DNA of 14,280 bases from Thermoproteati archaeon (GTDB lineage Archaea; Thermoproteota; Thermoprotei_A; Marsarchaeales; UBA168). Under the pieces are notes generated by a model. That model searched no databases, was not told the origin of the DNA, and saw only the letters and a program-made list of their open reading frames with translations. Shown here one piece after another: positions 1 through 7,131 of the stretch (positions are counted from its first letter, which is position 1; each line of letters opens with the position of its first letter). Both the position numbers and the translations under genes were made by a program. The stretch spans positions 11,191-25,470 of the forward strand of contig JAGDXH010000012.1 of the NCBI GenBank assembly GCA_023256295.1. The letters run 5' to 3'.

Positions 1-1
1 G

Positions 2-99
2 TGCGGGAGGTGGGGTTTGAACCCACGTAGCTATCCGCAGCGGATCTTAAGTATGGACCCCAAACGGTCCGCCCCCTTTGTCCACTCGGGCACTCCCGC
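2..99 (-). tRNA. tRNA-Leu (UAA) with a 16-nt intron at a non-canonical position
   Basis: Reading the minus strand from 99, a 7-bp acceptor stem (GCGGGAG with CTCCCGC), a D-arm with GAGTGG, a long variable arm typical of class II tRNAs and a T-arm with GTTCAAA are all visible; discriminator A is at 2. The anticodon stem GCGGA/TCCGC (68-72 and 40-44) encloses 23 nt instead of 7. Removing 16 nt (52-67, or equivalently 51-66) leaves the loop CTTAAGA with anticodon TAA at 47-49, so the tRNA reads UUA leucine codons. The intron lies at about position 31/32 or 32/33 rather than the usual 37/38. No CCA is encoded. A TATA-like element on the minus strand near 122-133 could drive it. Confidence 0.9.
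52..67 (-). other. 16-nt archaeal tRNA intron
   Basis: The extra bases needed to restore a 7-nt anticodon loop in tRNA-Leu. Exon bases GGAC just before the 5' cut can pair with GTCC near the intron 3' end, leaving a short bulge; this looks like a relaxed bulge-helix-bulge target for the archaeal splicing endonuclease. The border is ambiguous by one base because a C occurs at both edges. Confidence 0.75.
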
Positions 100-171
100 G
101 CTTGCGAGCTACCGCGACTCTGGCATCATATCCATGCATGGAGCTATAAGTCTTCGCTGGACGTTCAAGCT

Positions 172-182
172 AAACTTTTATG
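172..182 (+). promoter_or_regulatory. TATA box of the TFS gene
   Basis: AAACTTTTATG is centred about 27 bases before the TTG start at 205, which would give an almost leaderless mRNA. No Shine-Dalgarno sequence precedes the TTG. A 12-base perfect palindrome, TCCATGCATGGA (131-142), lies just upstream. Confidence 0.55.
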
Positions 183-204
183 CCACTCACAAGGTTACGG
201 TGGG

Positions 205-534
205 TTGAAGTTCTGTCCCAAAGATGGTTCGTTGATGCAGATCAAGAGGCAGGGCTCTAGAACCGTTTGGTATTGCCCTACATGCGGTTACACGGAAGAC
301 GTCGAACCCGCCGACCAAACTCACGAAAGAGTGAGTGTGAAGAGAGGGCAGAAACTCAAGGAGATAAATGAAAACGAGGCAAAGAACCTGCCAAAGGTGA
401 GAGTGACATGCCCCAAATGCGGGAAGGAGGTCGAAGCGTACTACTGGATGGAGCAGACGCGCGCAGGAGACGAACCGATGACCCGTTTCTTCAAGTGCAC
501 GGTCTGCGGCTACGTGTGGAGAGAGTACAGTTAG
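205..534 (+). CDS. tfs: Transcription elongation factor S (TFS, TFIIS/RPB9-like)
   Basis: The 109-residue product has the two-zinc-ribbon layout of archaeal TFS, the RNA-cleavage-stimulating factor that rescues backtracked RNA polymerase. The C-terminal ribbon is complete (C69, C72, C98, C101) and its hairpin carries the acidic pair D89-E90 in RAGDEP, which in this family reaches the polymerase active site and supports transcript cleavage. The N-terminal ribbon is unusual: C24 and C27 are present, but the first knuckle is C4-P-K-D7, so one expected cysteine is aspartate. The start is TTG at 205; a TATA box 27 bases upstream indicates a near-leaderless message. It stands alone between two tRNA genes. 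Cleavage activity is expected because the C-terminal domain is intact; the state of the N-terminal zinc site is uncertain. Confidence 0.93.
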   Translation: MKFCPKDGSLMQIKRQGSRTVWYCPTCGYTEDVEPADQTHERVSVKRGQKLKEINENEAKNLPKVRVTCPKCGKEVEAYYWMEQTRAGDEPMTRFFKCTVCGYVWREYS

Positions 535-579
535 CGTCAGGAGAAAAGCTAAATAGCGACTACTTAAGCCGACTCAACT

Positions 580-654
580 GCCGCGGTGGTGTAGCCCGGT
601 CTAGCATGGGGGCCTGTCACGCCCCAGACCCGAGTTCAAATCCCGGCCGCGGCG
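580..654 (+). tRNA. tRNA-Asp (GUC)
   Basis: Acceptor stem GCCGCGG (580-586) pairs with CCGCGGC (647-653), with discriminator G at 654, the aspartate identity base. The anticodon stem GGGGC/GCCCC (609-613, 621-625) encloses CTGTCAC, anticodon GTC at 616-618. T-loop GTTCAAA is present. There is no intron and no encoded CCA. A TATA-like AAAGCTAAATA (545-555) lies about 30 bases upstream. Very GC-rich stems are consistent with a thermophile. Confidence 0.95.
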
Positions 655-688
655 CTGCTTAAAGGCTTAAATCTGGTCGCTGTGGAAC

Positions 689-1756
689 ATGGGCTTGGGC
701 ATATCTAGCAATTCCAAAAATAAAATCCACTCTGTAGAGCTTCCAGAAAACATATCGATAGGCCCAGCTCTGACGGGCTTAGCAAATGCTTATTTGACCA
801 AGCTGACTGCAGGAAAACGCGTGCTCCTCGTCAGAGGATTAAGGTCATATGAGAGTATGATTGGAGCTGTCTTTGGGCTGAAGACCATCGAGCTGGTGGT
901 TTCCCGGCCGCCAGCCCTTGACGAAGCCCTAGAACTTGCAGAAAACATCTCTAGAACGTACAGACGGGCAATCAAGGCTATAGTTTCAATCGGAGGAGGC
1001 TCAGTCATAGATATGGGGAAAGTCTTGGGCAAGCAACTCGAGATTCCCACCGTATCCATACCAACTACTCTTAGCCACGATGGCATCGCTTCACCCAGGG
1101 CATCGCTTACCTCTCGCGCTGGTCCTGTATCCCAGGAATCAAAAGTCCCAAGGGCTGTCTTTGTCGACTTACAAGTAGCTGCTTCCTCGCCGCACCGGTT
1201 GATTGCGTCTGGGTTCGGAGACACGATAGCGAAGAGGACTGCCGTGCTCGACTGGAAACTGGCGGCAGAGAGAGGAATAGAGGAATACGGAGACTACTCT
1301 GGGGCGCTGGCGGAACTTTCCGCCTCCCACGTCCTGAGTGCCGTAAAGGAAATAGCAAGTGGTCAGATCTTCGGCCTCAGGGTACTAGCAGAGGCTCTCG
1401 TGAACTCGGGCATCGCAATGGCCATAGCTGGCTCCAGCCGCCCTGCCAGTGGTTCAGAACACCTTTTCGCTCACGCCGTGCAAATAATATCCCCCGGAAA
1501 GGGTCTCCACGGAGAACTTTGCGGATTGGGAACGATAATGATGTCTGAACTCCATGGAATAGATTGGGAAATGATAAGGGATTCCTTGGCAGAAGTGGGA
1601 GCCCCAACCAAGGCAACGCAGCTTGGCCTATCGCCCGACGAAGTAATCGAAGCCCTTTTGCTCGCTCCGAAGATCAGAGATCGCTACACAATACTCAGCC
1701 AAGGCCTATCGCGGGCCGAGGCAGAGGCGTTGGCAAGGAAGACTGGTGTAATTTGA
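689..1756 (+). CDS. egsA: Glycerol-1-phosphate dehydrogenase [NAD(P)+]
   Basis: The product reduces dihydroxyacetone phosphate to sn-glycerol-1-phosphate, the step that sets the archaeal stereochemistry of membrane lipids. The 355-residue length is normal for the family. Visible signatures are the nucleotide-binding loop GGGSVID (102-108), SHDG (129-132), the metal ligand region GFGDTIAK with D178, SGSEH with H258 and LHGE with H274, which match the Asp/His/His metal site of the iron-dependent alcohol dehydrogenase superfamily. The ATG at 689 follows tandem CTTAAA motifs (658-672), so the mRNA is probably near-leaderless. Its 3' end overlaps a minus-strand frame by about 62 bases. GGGP synthase, the next-but-one enzyme in the pathway, is encoded about 1.5 kb downstream at 3270. 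Confidence 0.96.
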   Translation: MGLGISSNSKNKIHSVELPENISIGPALTGLANAYLTKLTAGKRVLLVRGLRSYESMIGAVFGLKTIELVVSRPPALDEALELAENISRTYRRAIKAIVSIGGGSVIDMGKVLGKQLEIPTVSIPTTLSHDGIASPRASLTSRAGPVSQESKVPRAVFVDLQVAASSPHRLIASGFGDTIAKRTAVLDWKLAAERGIEEYGDYSGALAELSASHVLSAVKEIASGQIFGLRVLAEALVNSGIAMAIAGSSRPASGSEHLFAHAVQIISPGKGLHGELCGLGTIMMSELHGIDWEMIRDSLAEVGAPTKATQLGLSPDEVIEALLLAPKIRDRYTILSQGLSRAEAEALARKTGVI

Positions 1757-2141
1757 AGTCTCGCTCGCTGACCCTTCTGGACGACATCTTCTTTCCCGCG
1801 GCCACCAAGGCCAAACCGACTGCGGTCGTCATCGGTTCGGGGAGCGCAACGAGCATCAAGCCCAACGCAACGAGTTCCTTCCCGGTATCTTGATCAGCCC
1901 TGTGTTCGTGCTCTAGCTTCTCCAAGTCGCGCATGCATAGGTCTTTAGTTGCTTCGCTGGGATCCCCGAGCAACAGGGCCAAGTGCATGCGAAGAGCCAC
2001 AAGTTCACTCCTTTGGGAGCCAAGGGCGTCTAACCTCCTGGTGGCTTCAACCAGTCTAGCGCTGCTCTTCGCAAAAGACTCTATTGAACTCTCAAGATCC
2101 GTTTTGAATCAGAGCAGACGCTGGACCCAAGACTTAACCAT
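1695..2141 (-). CDS. Small predicted membrane-hairpin protein; reading frame interrupted by TGA at codon 11
   Basis: I do not recognise this family. The frame from ATG at 2141 begins MVKSWVQRLL, meets TGA at 2109-2111, then stays open to 1695. The part after the TGA is protein-like: a charged helical stretch rich in Glu, Arg and Ala (about residues 12-75), then two short hydrophobic helices separated by LPEP (about 95-120) and a basic tail. That pattern suggests a coiled coil plus a membrane hairpin. The only start codon after the TGA in frame before the hydrophobic part is GTG at 2000, giving 101 residues and losing about 36 codon positions of plausible coding. ATG 2141 lies correctly placed behind the shared TATA palindrome at 2169-2178, which argues that it is the original start. 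It overlaps the end of egsA tail to tail. It may be a pseudogene, a sequence error, or a shortened gene starting at 2000. Confidence 0.5.
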
Positions 2142-2157
2142 TTCACCGAAAATGCTG

Positions 2158-2178
2158 TATCGCTAGCGATAAGCTTAT
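2158..2178. promoter_or_regulatory. Shared bidirectional TATA element with overlapping palindromes (candidate PadR operator)
   Basis: Two overlapping perfect palindromes occur: TATCGCTAGCGATA (2158-2171) and ATAAGCTTAT (2169-2178). The second is AT-rich, reads as a TATA box in both directions, and its centre is about 31 bases from ATG 2204 on the plus strand and about 33 from ATG 2141 on the minus strand. One element thus seems to serve two divergent leaderless transcripts. The GC-containing palindrome beside it is a natural site for the PadR dimer encoded immediately to the right. Binding is inferred. Confidence 0.5.
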
Positions 2179-2203
2179 GAACTCGCCCCGTCTTCCAATC
2201 AGG

Positions 2204-2701
2204 ATGGCAGATTCTGTACCGAGGGGATTCACCAGGTACTACGTGCTCTATCTGATTTCTCAAAAGCCCATGACTGGAAACGACATAATACAAGCGGCAA
2301 AGCAGGACAGCCAACTACGCTGGAAGCCCTCTCCTGGGCTCATATATCCACTGCTTGGAAGGCTGGTGGCCCAAGGGCTCGCCGAAGAGGTAGATGGGAA
2401 GTTCCAAGCGTCAGAAGAGGGAAAGAGGAAATTAGCCCAATATTTGTCTTTTCAAAGGGACATGCTAGAGAGACTTTCGGTGTTCGAGACGCTAGCTGAA
2501 AAGATAACCGCTGCGAGTTTTCTGATCGCAGATGAGGTTGGCAGCAATGTATTAGAAGCGACCAAGAGAGCCCCCGGGCACGAGCTATATACTTCACTCG
2601 GTGCTACGATTAAGGGAATCCGGAAGACCTACAGAGACCTGCTGAAAAAGGAGCTACAGCGCGTGGAAAAAGAGCTAGGGGAAGAAAACCCAGGAAGCTA
2701 G
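2204..2701 (+). CDS. PadR-family transcriptional regulator
   Basis: The N-terminal part has the PadR winged-helix pattern: RGFTRYYVLYLISQKPMTGNDI, a recognition region around WKPSPGLIYPLLGRLVAQGL, then a wing and an EEGKRKLAQYL segment. The rest is helical with charged heptad-like stretches (about 85-165) and would form the dimerisation arm. I choose ATG 2204 (165 residues) over ATG 2177 because 2177 lies inside the palindromic TATA element and 2204 is at leaderless distance from it; PadR proteins also normally begin close to the RGF motif. The effector is unknown. A divergent small membrane-protein gene shares the promoter, so control of that gene and autoregulation are likely. Its TAG stop overlaps the Sm-like gene stop in a shared CTAG at 2698-2701. 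Confidence 0.85.
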   Translation: MADSVPRGFTRYYVLYLISQKPMTGNDIIQAAKQDSQLRWKPSPGLIYPLLGRLVAQGLAEEVDGKFQASEEGKRKLAQYLSFQRDMLERLSVFETLAEKITAASFLIADEVGSNVLEATKRAPGHELYTSLGATIKGIRKTYRDLLKKELQRVEKELGEENPGS

Positions 2702-2931
2702 GGGGATGATATGGGAGAGACGATTATCACGTTGTCTCCCCTCACTATTATGGTCCCAAGTTCCCGAGTTCTTCCATCTGGCTTCACCTCTTCCGCGTTT
2801 TCGAGGACAACGTTGAGGTACATGTCATAATTTTTAAGAAGGCCTCTGATGTTCTTTCCACCCTTCAGCACAAGCAAAACAGTCTTTCCGAAAGATCCCT
2901 CCATGAGCTGCTGCGTTGCAGGTTCAGACAA
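2698..2931 (-). CDS. Sm-like archaeal protein (LSm)
   Basis: The 77-residue product has both Sm motifs: Sm1 with LKGGKNIRGLLKNYDMYLNVVL (about 22-43, including the RNA-contacting Y35-D36 and N40) and Sm2 with IIVRGDNVIIVS (61-72, RGDN loop at 64-67). Members form heptameric or hexameric rings that bind U-rich RNA. The start is TTG at 2931, with a minus-strand TATA-like TTAAGTATG about 24 bases upstream (2951-2959) and no Shine-Dalgarno, so translation is probably leaderless. An internal ATG at residue 10 would remove the N-terminal helix typical of the family, so TTG is preferred. It converges with the PadR gene and shares a four-base stop overlap. Confidence 0.93.
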   Translation of the reverse strand: MSEPATQQLMEGSFGKTVLLVLKGGKNIRGLLKNYDMYLNVVLENAEEVKPDGRTRELGTIIVRGDNVIIVSPISSP

Positions 2932-2996
2932 CCTGAGTTTGGGAAGAACCCATACTTAACTCTATCGTGGGCCACGGATGAGGAATCTCGCAACCG

Positions 2997-3005
2997 TTAT
3001 ATATG
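2997..3005 (+). promoter_or_regulatory. TATA box of the Elf1-GGGPS transcript
   Basis: TTATATATG is centred about 24 bases before the TTG start at 3025. It is a strong archaeal TATA box and predicts a leaderless message covering both Elf1 and GGGP synthase. Confidence 0.6.
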
Positions 3006-3024
3006 AGACAGGACTTAACCTGGA

Positions 3025-3273
3025 TTGGGGAGAAGAAGAAAGAGAAGAATAGTGCCAGTGAAAGTAAAAAAAGGAATCCCCAAGGTATTCCGTTGCCCGA
3101 AGTGCGACAGCGAAAGCCTGACTGGCACTCTAATCCATCAAGGGGTAAACGGTGAAAGAGAGTACGTGTTCAAGTGCGGGGTCTGCGGGTTCGAGGAGAC
3201 GGTGACGGTTAACAAGAACCAACAGACCGTCGATGCGTACAACAAGCTAGTGGACATGATGACCGGTGCTTGA
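3025..3273 (+). CDS. Transcription elongation factor Elf1 homologue
   Basis: The 82-residue protein starts with a strongly basic tail (MGRRRKRR) followed by a single four-cysteine zinc ribbon: C24-P-K-C27 and C51-G-V-C54. This is the layout of Elf1, a small factor that in eukaryotes rides with RNA polymerase II through nucleosomes and in archaea occurs mainly in TACK and Asgard lineages. The C-terminal part (about 60-82) is a short charged helix. The start is TTG at 3025, 24 bases from a good TATA box. Its TGA stop overlaps the TTG start of GGGP synthase in the sequence TTGA (3270-3273), so the two are probably translationally coupled. Generic zinc-ribbon proteins are the alternative, but the basic tail and size fit Elf1 best. 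Confidence 0.85.
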   Translation: MGRRRKRRIVPVKVKKGIPKVFRCPKCDSESLTGTLIHQGVNGEREYVFKCGVCGFEETVTVNKNQQTVDAYNKLVDMMTGA

Positions 3274-4046
3274 ACTTGTTCGGCAAAGTCGAAACCAGGC
3301 TGAGGGAAACGATAGTCAGACAAGGCTTCTATCAGTTCACGCTTGTAGATCCGGAACAACCTGCTGAGGGTCTCTCGGATCTAGCGGCAAAGCTCGATGA
3401 GGCAGGGACGGACGGCTTCCTTGTGGGTGGAAGCTCGGGCTTTAGCCAGGTCGACACCGAAAGGACCATCTCACTCATAAAAGCCGGAAGCCAAAAACCG
3501 GTTGTGCTCTTTCCAGGTGGGCTCTTCGGCTTGGCGAGGAACGCAGACGCGCTGCTCTTCCTCACCCTAATGAACTCTTCAGACCCTTACTTCATAGTTG
3601 GGGCGCAGGCCCAGGCAGCCCCCTATATCATAAAGCTAGGCCTGGAAACCATACCAGTGGCTTACATAGTATTCGGCTCAGATACCATGGTTTCTGCAAT
3701 GGGTATGACTCATCAGATCTCGGTCGCAAACTATAAGGCAGCCTCGGCCTATTCGGCCGCTGCCATGCTCATGGGGATGCGCGCCGTTTACCTGGAGGGA
3801 GGCTCAGGGGCAGCACAACCCGTCGCACCACAAACTATAAAGGCGGTAAAACAAGTGATAGGCGGGAACGGCATCCTTATCGTTGGAGGAGGAATCCGTT
3901 CTTTCGATGCTGCAAAAGCGGCCATTGCGTCGGGAGCGGATGTTTTAGTGACGGGAACGGCTGTTGAGAGAGGCGGAGTCAAAGCCTTCGCAGAGATACT
4001 TGACGGCTGTCGTGCGGGCGCGGAAGAGAAGCAGCGCTCTCAATAA
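3270..4046 (+). CDS. Geranylgeranylglyceryl phosphate synthase (GGGP synthase)
   Basis: The enzyme joins geranylgeranyl diphosphate to sn-glycerol-1-phosphate, forming the first ether bond of archaeal lipids. The 258-residue TIM barrel shows the family's phosphate and substrate motifs: LVDPEQ (25-30, metal-binding D27), VGGSSG (52-57), YLEGGSG (174-180), VGGGIR (205-210) and VTGTAVE (227-233). The TTG start overlaps the Elf1 stop by four bases, so expression is coupled to Elf1. Its substrate is the product of the nearby egsA. The 3' end overlaps the aCPSF1 stop on the other strand by seven bases. The family is PcrB/GGGPS; the archaeal setting favours the geranylgeranyl substrate. Confidence 0.95.
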   Translation: MNLFGKVETRLRETIVRQGFYQFTLVDPEQPAEGLSDLAAKLDEAGTDGFLVGGSSGFSQVDTERTISLIKAGSQKPVVLFPGGLFGLARNADALLFLTLMNSSDPYFIVGAQAQAAPYIIKLGLETIPVAYIVFGSDTMVSAMGMTHQISVANYKAASAYSAAAMLMGMRAVYLEGGSGAAQPVAPQTIKAVKQVIGGNGILIVGGGIRSFDAAKAAIASGADVLVTGTAVERGGVKAFAEILDGCRAGAEEKQRSQ

Positions 4047-5971
4047 ACCCTTTTCGTATCCAGCACATACGGACCGAAGGCCTCTGCATGGAATCTGTAC
4101 CGCAAGAAGGCGACCAGATCATCGATCTTTCTCGGCTCTCCGTGATTCACTATTATGTACCTGGGCTTTGTCCTGAGCCTTTCAATGAACTGAACTAACT
4201 CTCTTCTGTCGGAGTGACCGGACAATCCATCTATCGTATCCACCTTCATGCGAACCTTGTAGCTCTTGCTTTCACCATGCTCATCTTCCAACTCTACTTC
4301 CTGAGCACCTCTAGAGATCCTTCTTCCCAAAGTGCCCTCCGCCTGGTAGCTTGTGAAAACTATCATGTTTTTCTCGTCCTCTAGCATGTAGCGCAAGTAA
4401 TCTATTGCCGGTCCTCCGGTAAGCATGCCGGACGGCGCCATTATCACGCATGGTTCTCCTCTAGCGTATTCTTCCCTGTTCTCGATCCTCAAGTGTATGT
4501 CGAAGTTCTCGTGAAGGAATGGATTCTCATCGTAATATATTGCCTGCCTGAGTTTGTCGCTTAGAGCCTCTGGATGCGCCATGTGCAGGGCCGTGGTTTC
4601 GTAAAGAAGACCTTCCATGTGGACGGGTATCTTGGGTAGGCGCTTCTGGCTGAAGGCGGTCGAGAGTATAACCATGAGCTCTTGGGCACGTCCTACAGAG
4701 AGCACCGGGATGAGGACCCGCCCTCCGTGGTCTATGGTTGTTGATATGGCCGTGAGGAACTCCTGCTCGGCTTCTTCCCTAGGAGGCATGAGGTCATTCC
4801 TAGCACCATATGTGCTTTCCATTATGAGGGTCTCCACGCGTGGGAAGTCTGTGTCAGCTCTCTGGAAAAGACGCGTGTCTGCGTACTTAAAGTCCCCGGT
4901 GTAAACTATGTTGTGTTCTCCCTCTCCCACATGAAGGTGAGTCATTGCAGAACCAAGTATGTGACCGGCATTGTATAGCGTGGCTTTTATGTCTGGGGAT
5001 ATGTCAACAACCTCACCGTAATCAAGAGGTATCGTGTGAAGAAGAGCTTTCTTGTAGTCCGATATGCCATAGGGCGGCCTCTTCCCTCCCTTTTCAGTTA
5101 CGTCCATGTAATCGCTCTGGAGCAACGCCATCAACTCCAAGGTGGGTTTAGTCATGTAAACTGGTCCCTTGTAGCCGTACTTGAAGAGATACGGCAGAAA
5201 GCCCATGTGGTCAAGATGTGCATGGCTGATCACGACGGCATCAAGCTCTTCTGGGTCAATGTCCATCGCATCAAATCTAGGGAACTCATCCAAAGTCCCC
5301 ATTGCACCTGGCTTAACGCCTGCATCTAGAAGCACTTTGCTTGACGCAGTCTCAACGAGTATTGAGCTCCTACCGACTTCCCTGAAGCCCCCAAGCCCCC
5401 TTATCGTTACATAGTTGTTGTGGTAGATCAAAGGGCGATGTATGTCCTGGCCGACCTCCCTCAAGAAGTCCTTTCTATAGTTGGCCTCATTGGCAACAAG
5501 GTTAAGCACGCCGCGGAGAGTCGCCGATTTTATGGGTGGGGCGCGAACAAAAACAGGCCTCCAACCCGTTTCCTGAGCTATGCGCTTGAGGATTGGACTG
5601 GTGGGGCCGCCTAGCGAACCATACTTTCTAGCCATTATGACCACCTCACCAGTCTCCTCATTGAAGGATATGGACTCTATTCCCACTTCCTCTCCAAGAA
5701 GGGCGCGTATGGCCTTCTCGGCTTCTGGCGGCGAAAGAAGCCTGCTCGGATCGGTGCGTATAATTATCCTGGCCTTTATCTGCTTGGCCATCCCCCTAAC
5801 GATGTCTTCGTTCTCAAGCAAGATTCCCGGATTTTCGCAGTAAAGTGCTATATTTGGCCCCTCAAACTCGATCTTGGTCAAGCGAGCCTCCCTAGGAACA
5901 TTACTGAATATCACGTCACGTATCTGTTTGAGCCTTGCCTCCAAATCAAACTCCTGCAAGTAGCCCACCAA
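4040..5971 (-). CDS. aCPSF1: aCPSF1/FttA: KH-domain beta-CASP ribonuclease, transcription termination factor
   Basis: The 643-residue protein matches archaeal CPSF73 homologues, which cleave nascent RNA and terminate archaeal transcription. Two KH-type RNA-binding domains fill about residues 1-145. The metallo-beta-lactamase core follows with HAHLDH (motif 2, H250-H255), GHILGS (H337), YTGDFKY (D360) and MESTYGA, then the beta-CASP insert with GRVLIPVLSVGRAQE, APSGMLTGGPA, SGHSDRREL (H596) and IVNHGE (H620). All metal ligands I can place are present, so it should be an active nuclease. The start is TTG at 5971, eight bases after the psmB stop; GTG at 5968 is an equally possible start. Pairing with psmB is a recurrent archaeal arrangement. 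It converges on GGGP synthase with a seven-base overlap. Confidence 0.96.
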   Translation of the reverse strand: MVGYLQEFDLEARLKQIRDVIFSNVPREARLTKIEFEGPNIALYCENPGILLENEDIVRGMAKQIKARIIIRTDPSRLLSPPEAEKAIRALLGEEVGIESISFNEETGEVVIMARKYGSLGGPTSPILKRIAQETGWRPVFVRAPPIKSATLRGVLNLVANEANYRKDFLREVGQDIHRPLIYHNNYVTIRGLGGFREVGRSSILVETASSKVLLDAGVKPGAMGTLDEFPRFDAMDIDPEELDAVVISHAHLDHMGFLPYLFKYGYKGPVYMTKPTLELMALLQSDYMDVTEKGGKRPPYGISDYKKALLHTIPLDYGEVVDISPDIKATLYNAGHILGSAMTHLHVGEGEHNIVYTGDFKYADTRLFQRADTDFPRVETLIMESTYGARNDLMPPREEAEQEFLTAISTTIDHGGRVLIPVLSVGRAQELMVILSTAFSQKRLPKIPVHMEGLLYETTALHMAHPEALSDKLRQAIYYDENPFLHENFDIHLRIENREEYARGEPCVIMAPSGMLTGGPAIDYLRYMLEDEKNMIVFTSYQAEGTLGRRISRGAQEVELEDEHGESKSYKVRMKVDTIDGLSGHSDRRELVQFIERLRTKPRYIIVNHGEPRKIDDLVAFLRYRFHAEAFGPYVLDTKRVY

Positions 5972-5979
5972 AGCTTTTC

Positions 5980-6573
5980 CTAATACCTCTTAGATCCATC
6001 CTTACCGATTGCCAAGATGTCAACTCCTTCGCCAGTCGCAGGGTCCCACTGCATGGCGGCCTCCACGGCCTTCCTTATCTTCGGCGCGGCCTCCTCCATG
6101 GAAAGCTTCGTGAAATCTGTCCACTGAAGTTGGCCAAGAGCCGTCGACGAACCAGATCCCGTGGATATGACCTTTTCCTGCGTAAGGGCACCAAAGACGT
6201 CGATGGCGTACAGAGAGGGGCCATCGTCATCATACCCGCCAAAGAGCAACTGTATGATGTAGTGAGAGAGCCTTTCCTGATCAGCTAAAATGTGCGAGGC
6301 AAGCGAGGCAAGCGCCTTCACTGGCATCCGTCTCCTGTAGGTCATCTCGAACAGATCAGCGCTGGCCTTTAGCCTGTCCAAAAGCAGTTGAGCCTCAGCG
6401 ACAGTGCCGGCAATGGTGACCGCGACATAGGGTTTGAGCATCACTATCTTTTGCACGTTCTTGTTGGCTATAAAATAGCCTGACACTGCCCTCTTGTCAG
6501 CGGCAAGCACAACACCGTCAGCGCACACCACACCAACAGTAGTTGTTCCTTTGAAAACGCTCTGGCTTTCCAT
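5980..6573 (-). CDS. psmB: 20S proteasome beta subunit (catalytic)
   Basis: The 197-residue precursor has a nine-residue propeptide ending in Gly9, then the mature N-terminus TTTVGVV. Counting from the new Thr1, the catalytic D17 (LAADKRA) and K33 (NVQK) are both at their expected positions, and the STGSGS loop is present, so this is an active, self-processing subunit. Together with alpha subunits encoded elsewhere it forms the protein-degrading core. The ATG at 6573 lies about 29 bases downstream of a minus-strand TATA box, AATAAAAAGCT. It is the first gene of a two-gene unit with aCPSF1. Many TACK archaea carry a second beta subunit; none is visible here. Confidence 0.96.
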   Translation of the reverse strand: MESQSVFKGTTTVGVVCADGVVLAADKRAVSGYFIANKNVQKIVMLKPYVAVTIAGTVAEAQLLLDRLKASADLFEMTYRRRMPVKALASLASHILADQERLSHYIIQLLFGGYDDDGPSLYAIDVFGALTQEKVISTGSGSSTALGQLQWTDFTKLSMEEAAPKIRKAVEAAMQWDPATGEGVDILAIGKDGSKRY

Positions 6574-6596
6574 GGAAAATCAAGCATCTTTTCCCC

Positions 6597-6608
6597 AGCT
6601 TTTTATTC
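6597..6608 (-). promoter_or_regulatory. TATA box of psmB-aCPSF1
   Basis: GAATAAAAAGCT on the minus strand is centred about 29 bases before the psmB ATG (6573). The divergent UPF0179 gene has its own TATA-like CTTAAATT at 6667-6674, so this intergenic space has two separate promoters. Confidence 0.5.
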
Positions 6609-6694
6609 CTATCGCTTGGGAGCTAGTAGGATTCAGGCCCAAGGACGGGAACAACGCATCGGCTGACTTAAATTCCTGAGTGCCACGGGCATCT

Positions 6695-7129
6695 ATGGCA
6701 GAGGGCAAGGTCACCATGGTATCTTCCGGGGCGAGGGAGGGTTATACCTTCTTTCCGATCGACAACGCACAGTGCTCTGGCTGCGAATACTACGGTATCT
6801 GCATCGGCGGGCTTGAGAGATCCCAGGCATATCAGGTCAAGACGATTCGTTCCGTCCACCACGCTTGCCCGCTCGACCAGGAGGATATGACTGTTGCAGA
6901 AGTCTCTGAAGCTTCCTTCATTGCCATTTTTGACAAGAAGATGATCGTGAAGGGTCAGTTATTGCCGTATAAGAGACAGGTTTGCTCAAACCTTGCCTGC
7001 CCAAATTACTTCTATTGCGCAGCGCTCCCAGTCCAAGAGGGAAAAAAGCTCCGGGTACTAGAGAAGCCATCTGACGTCAACTGCCCACTGGGAAGAAAAC
7101 TGATGGTGACTAAGGTGCAATTGGCCTGA
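6695..7129 (+). CDS. UPF0179 family cysteine-cluster protein
   Basis: The 144-residue product matches the archaeal UPF0179 family, whose function is not known. It has an N-terminal cluster CSGCEYYGIC followed by HHACPLD, and a second cluster QVCSNLACPNYFYC followed by NCPLGRK. That arrangement of at least nine cysteines suggests bound metal, either zinc or an iron-sulfur centre. I choose ATG 6695 over the GTG at 6680 because CTTAAATT (6667-6674) is about 25 bases before the ATG, which fits a leaderless transcript, and the family starts near this point. It is transcribed divergently from psmB. Its TGA stop and the stop of the next gene on the other strand both lie inside the palindrome CTGACGTCAG (7126-7135). 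Confidence 0.85.
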   Translation: MAEGKVTMVSSGAREGYTFFPIDNAQCSGCEYYGICIGGLERSQAYQVKTIRSVHHACPLDQEDMTVAEVSEASFIAIFDKKMIVKGQLLPYKRQVCSNLACPNYFYCAALPVQEGKKLRVLEKPSDVNCPLGRKLMVTKVQLA

Positions 7130-7131
7130 CG

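Noticed and set aside
2109..2111. Selenocysteine or pyrrolysine at the in-frame stop
   Set aside because: The codon is TGA, not TAG, so pyrrolysine is excluded. No selenocysteine insertion element was seen, and archaeal selenocysteine use is restricted to a few lineages.
2177..2203. ATG 2177 as start of the PadR gene
   Set aside because: It overlaps the palindromic TATA element; ATG 2204 is at the expected leaderless distance and fits the family N-terminus.
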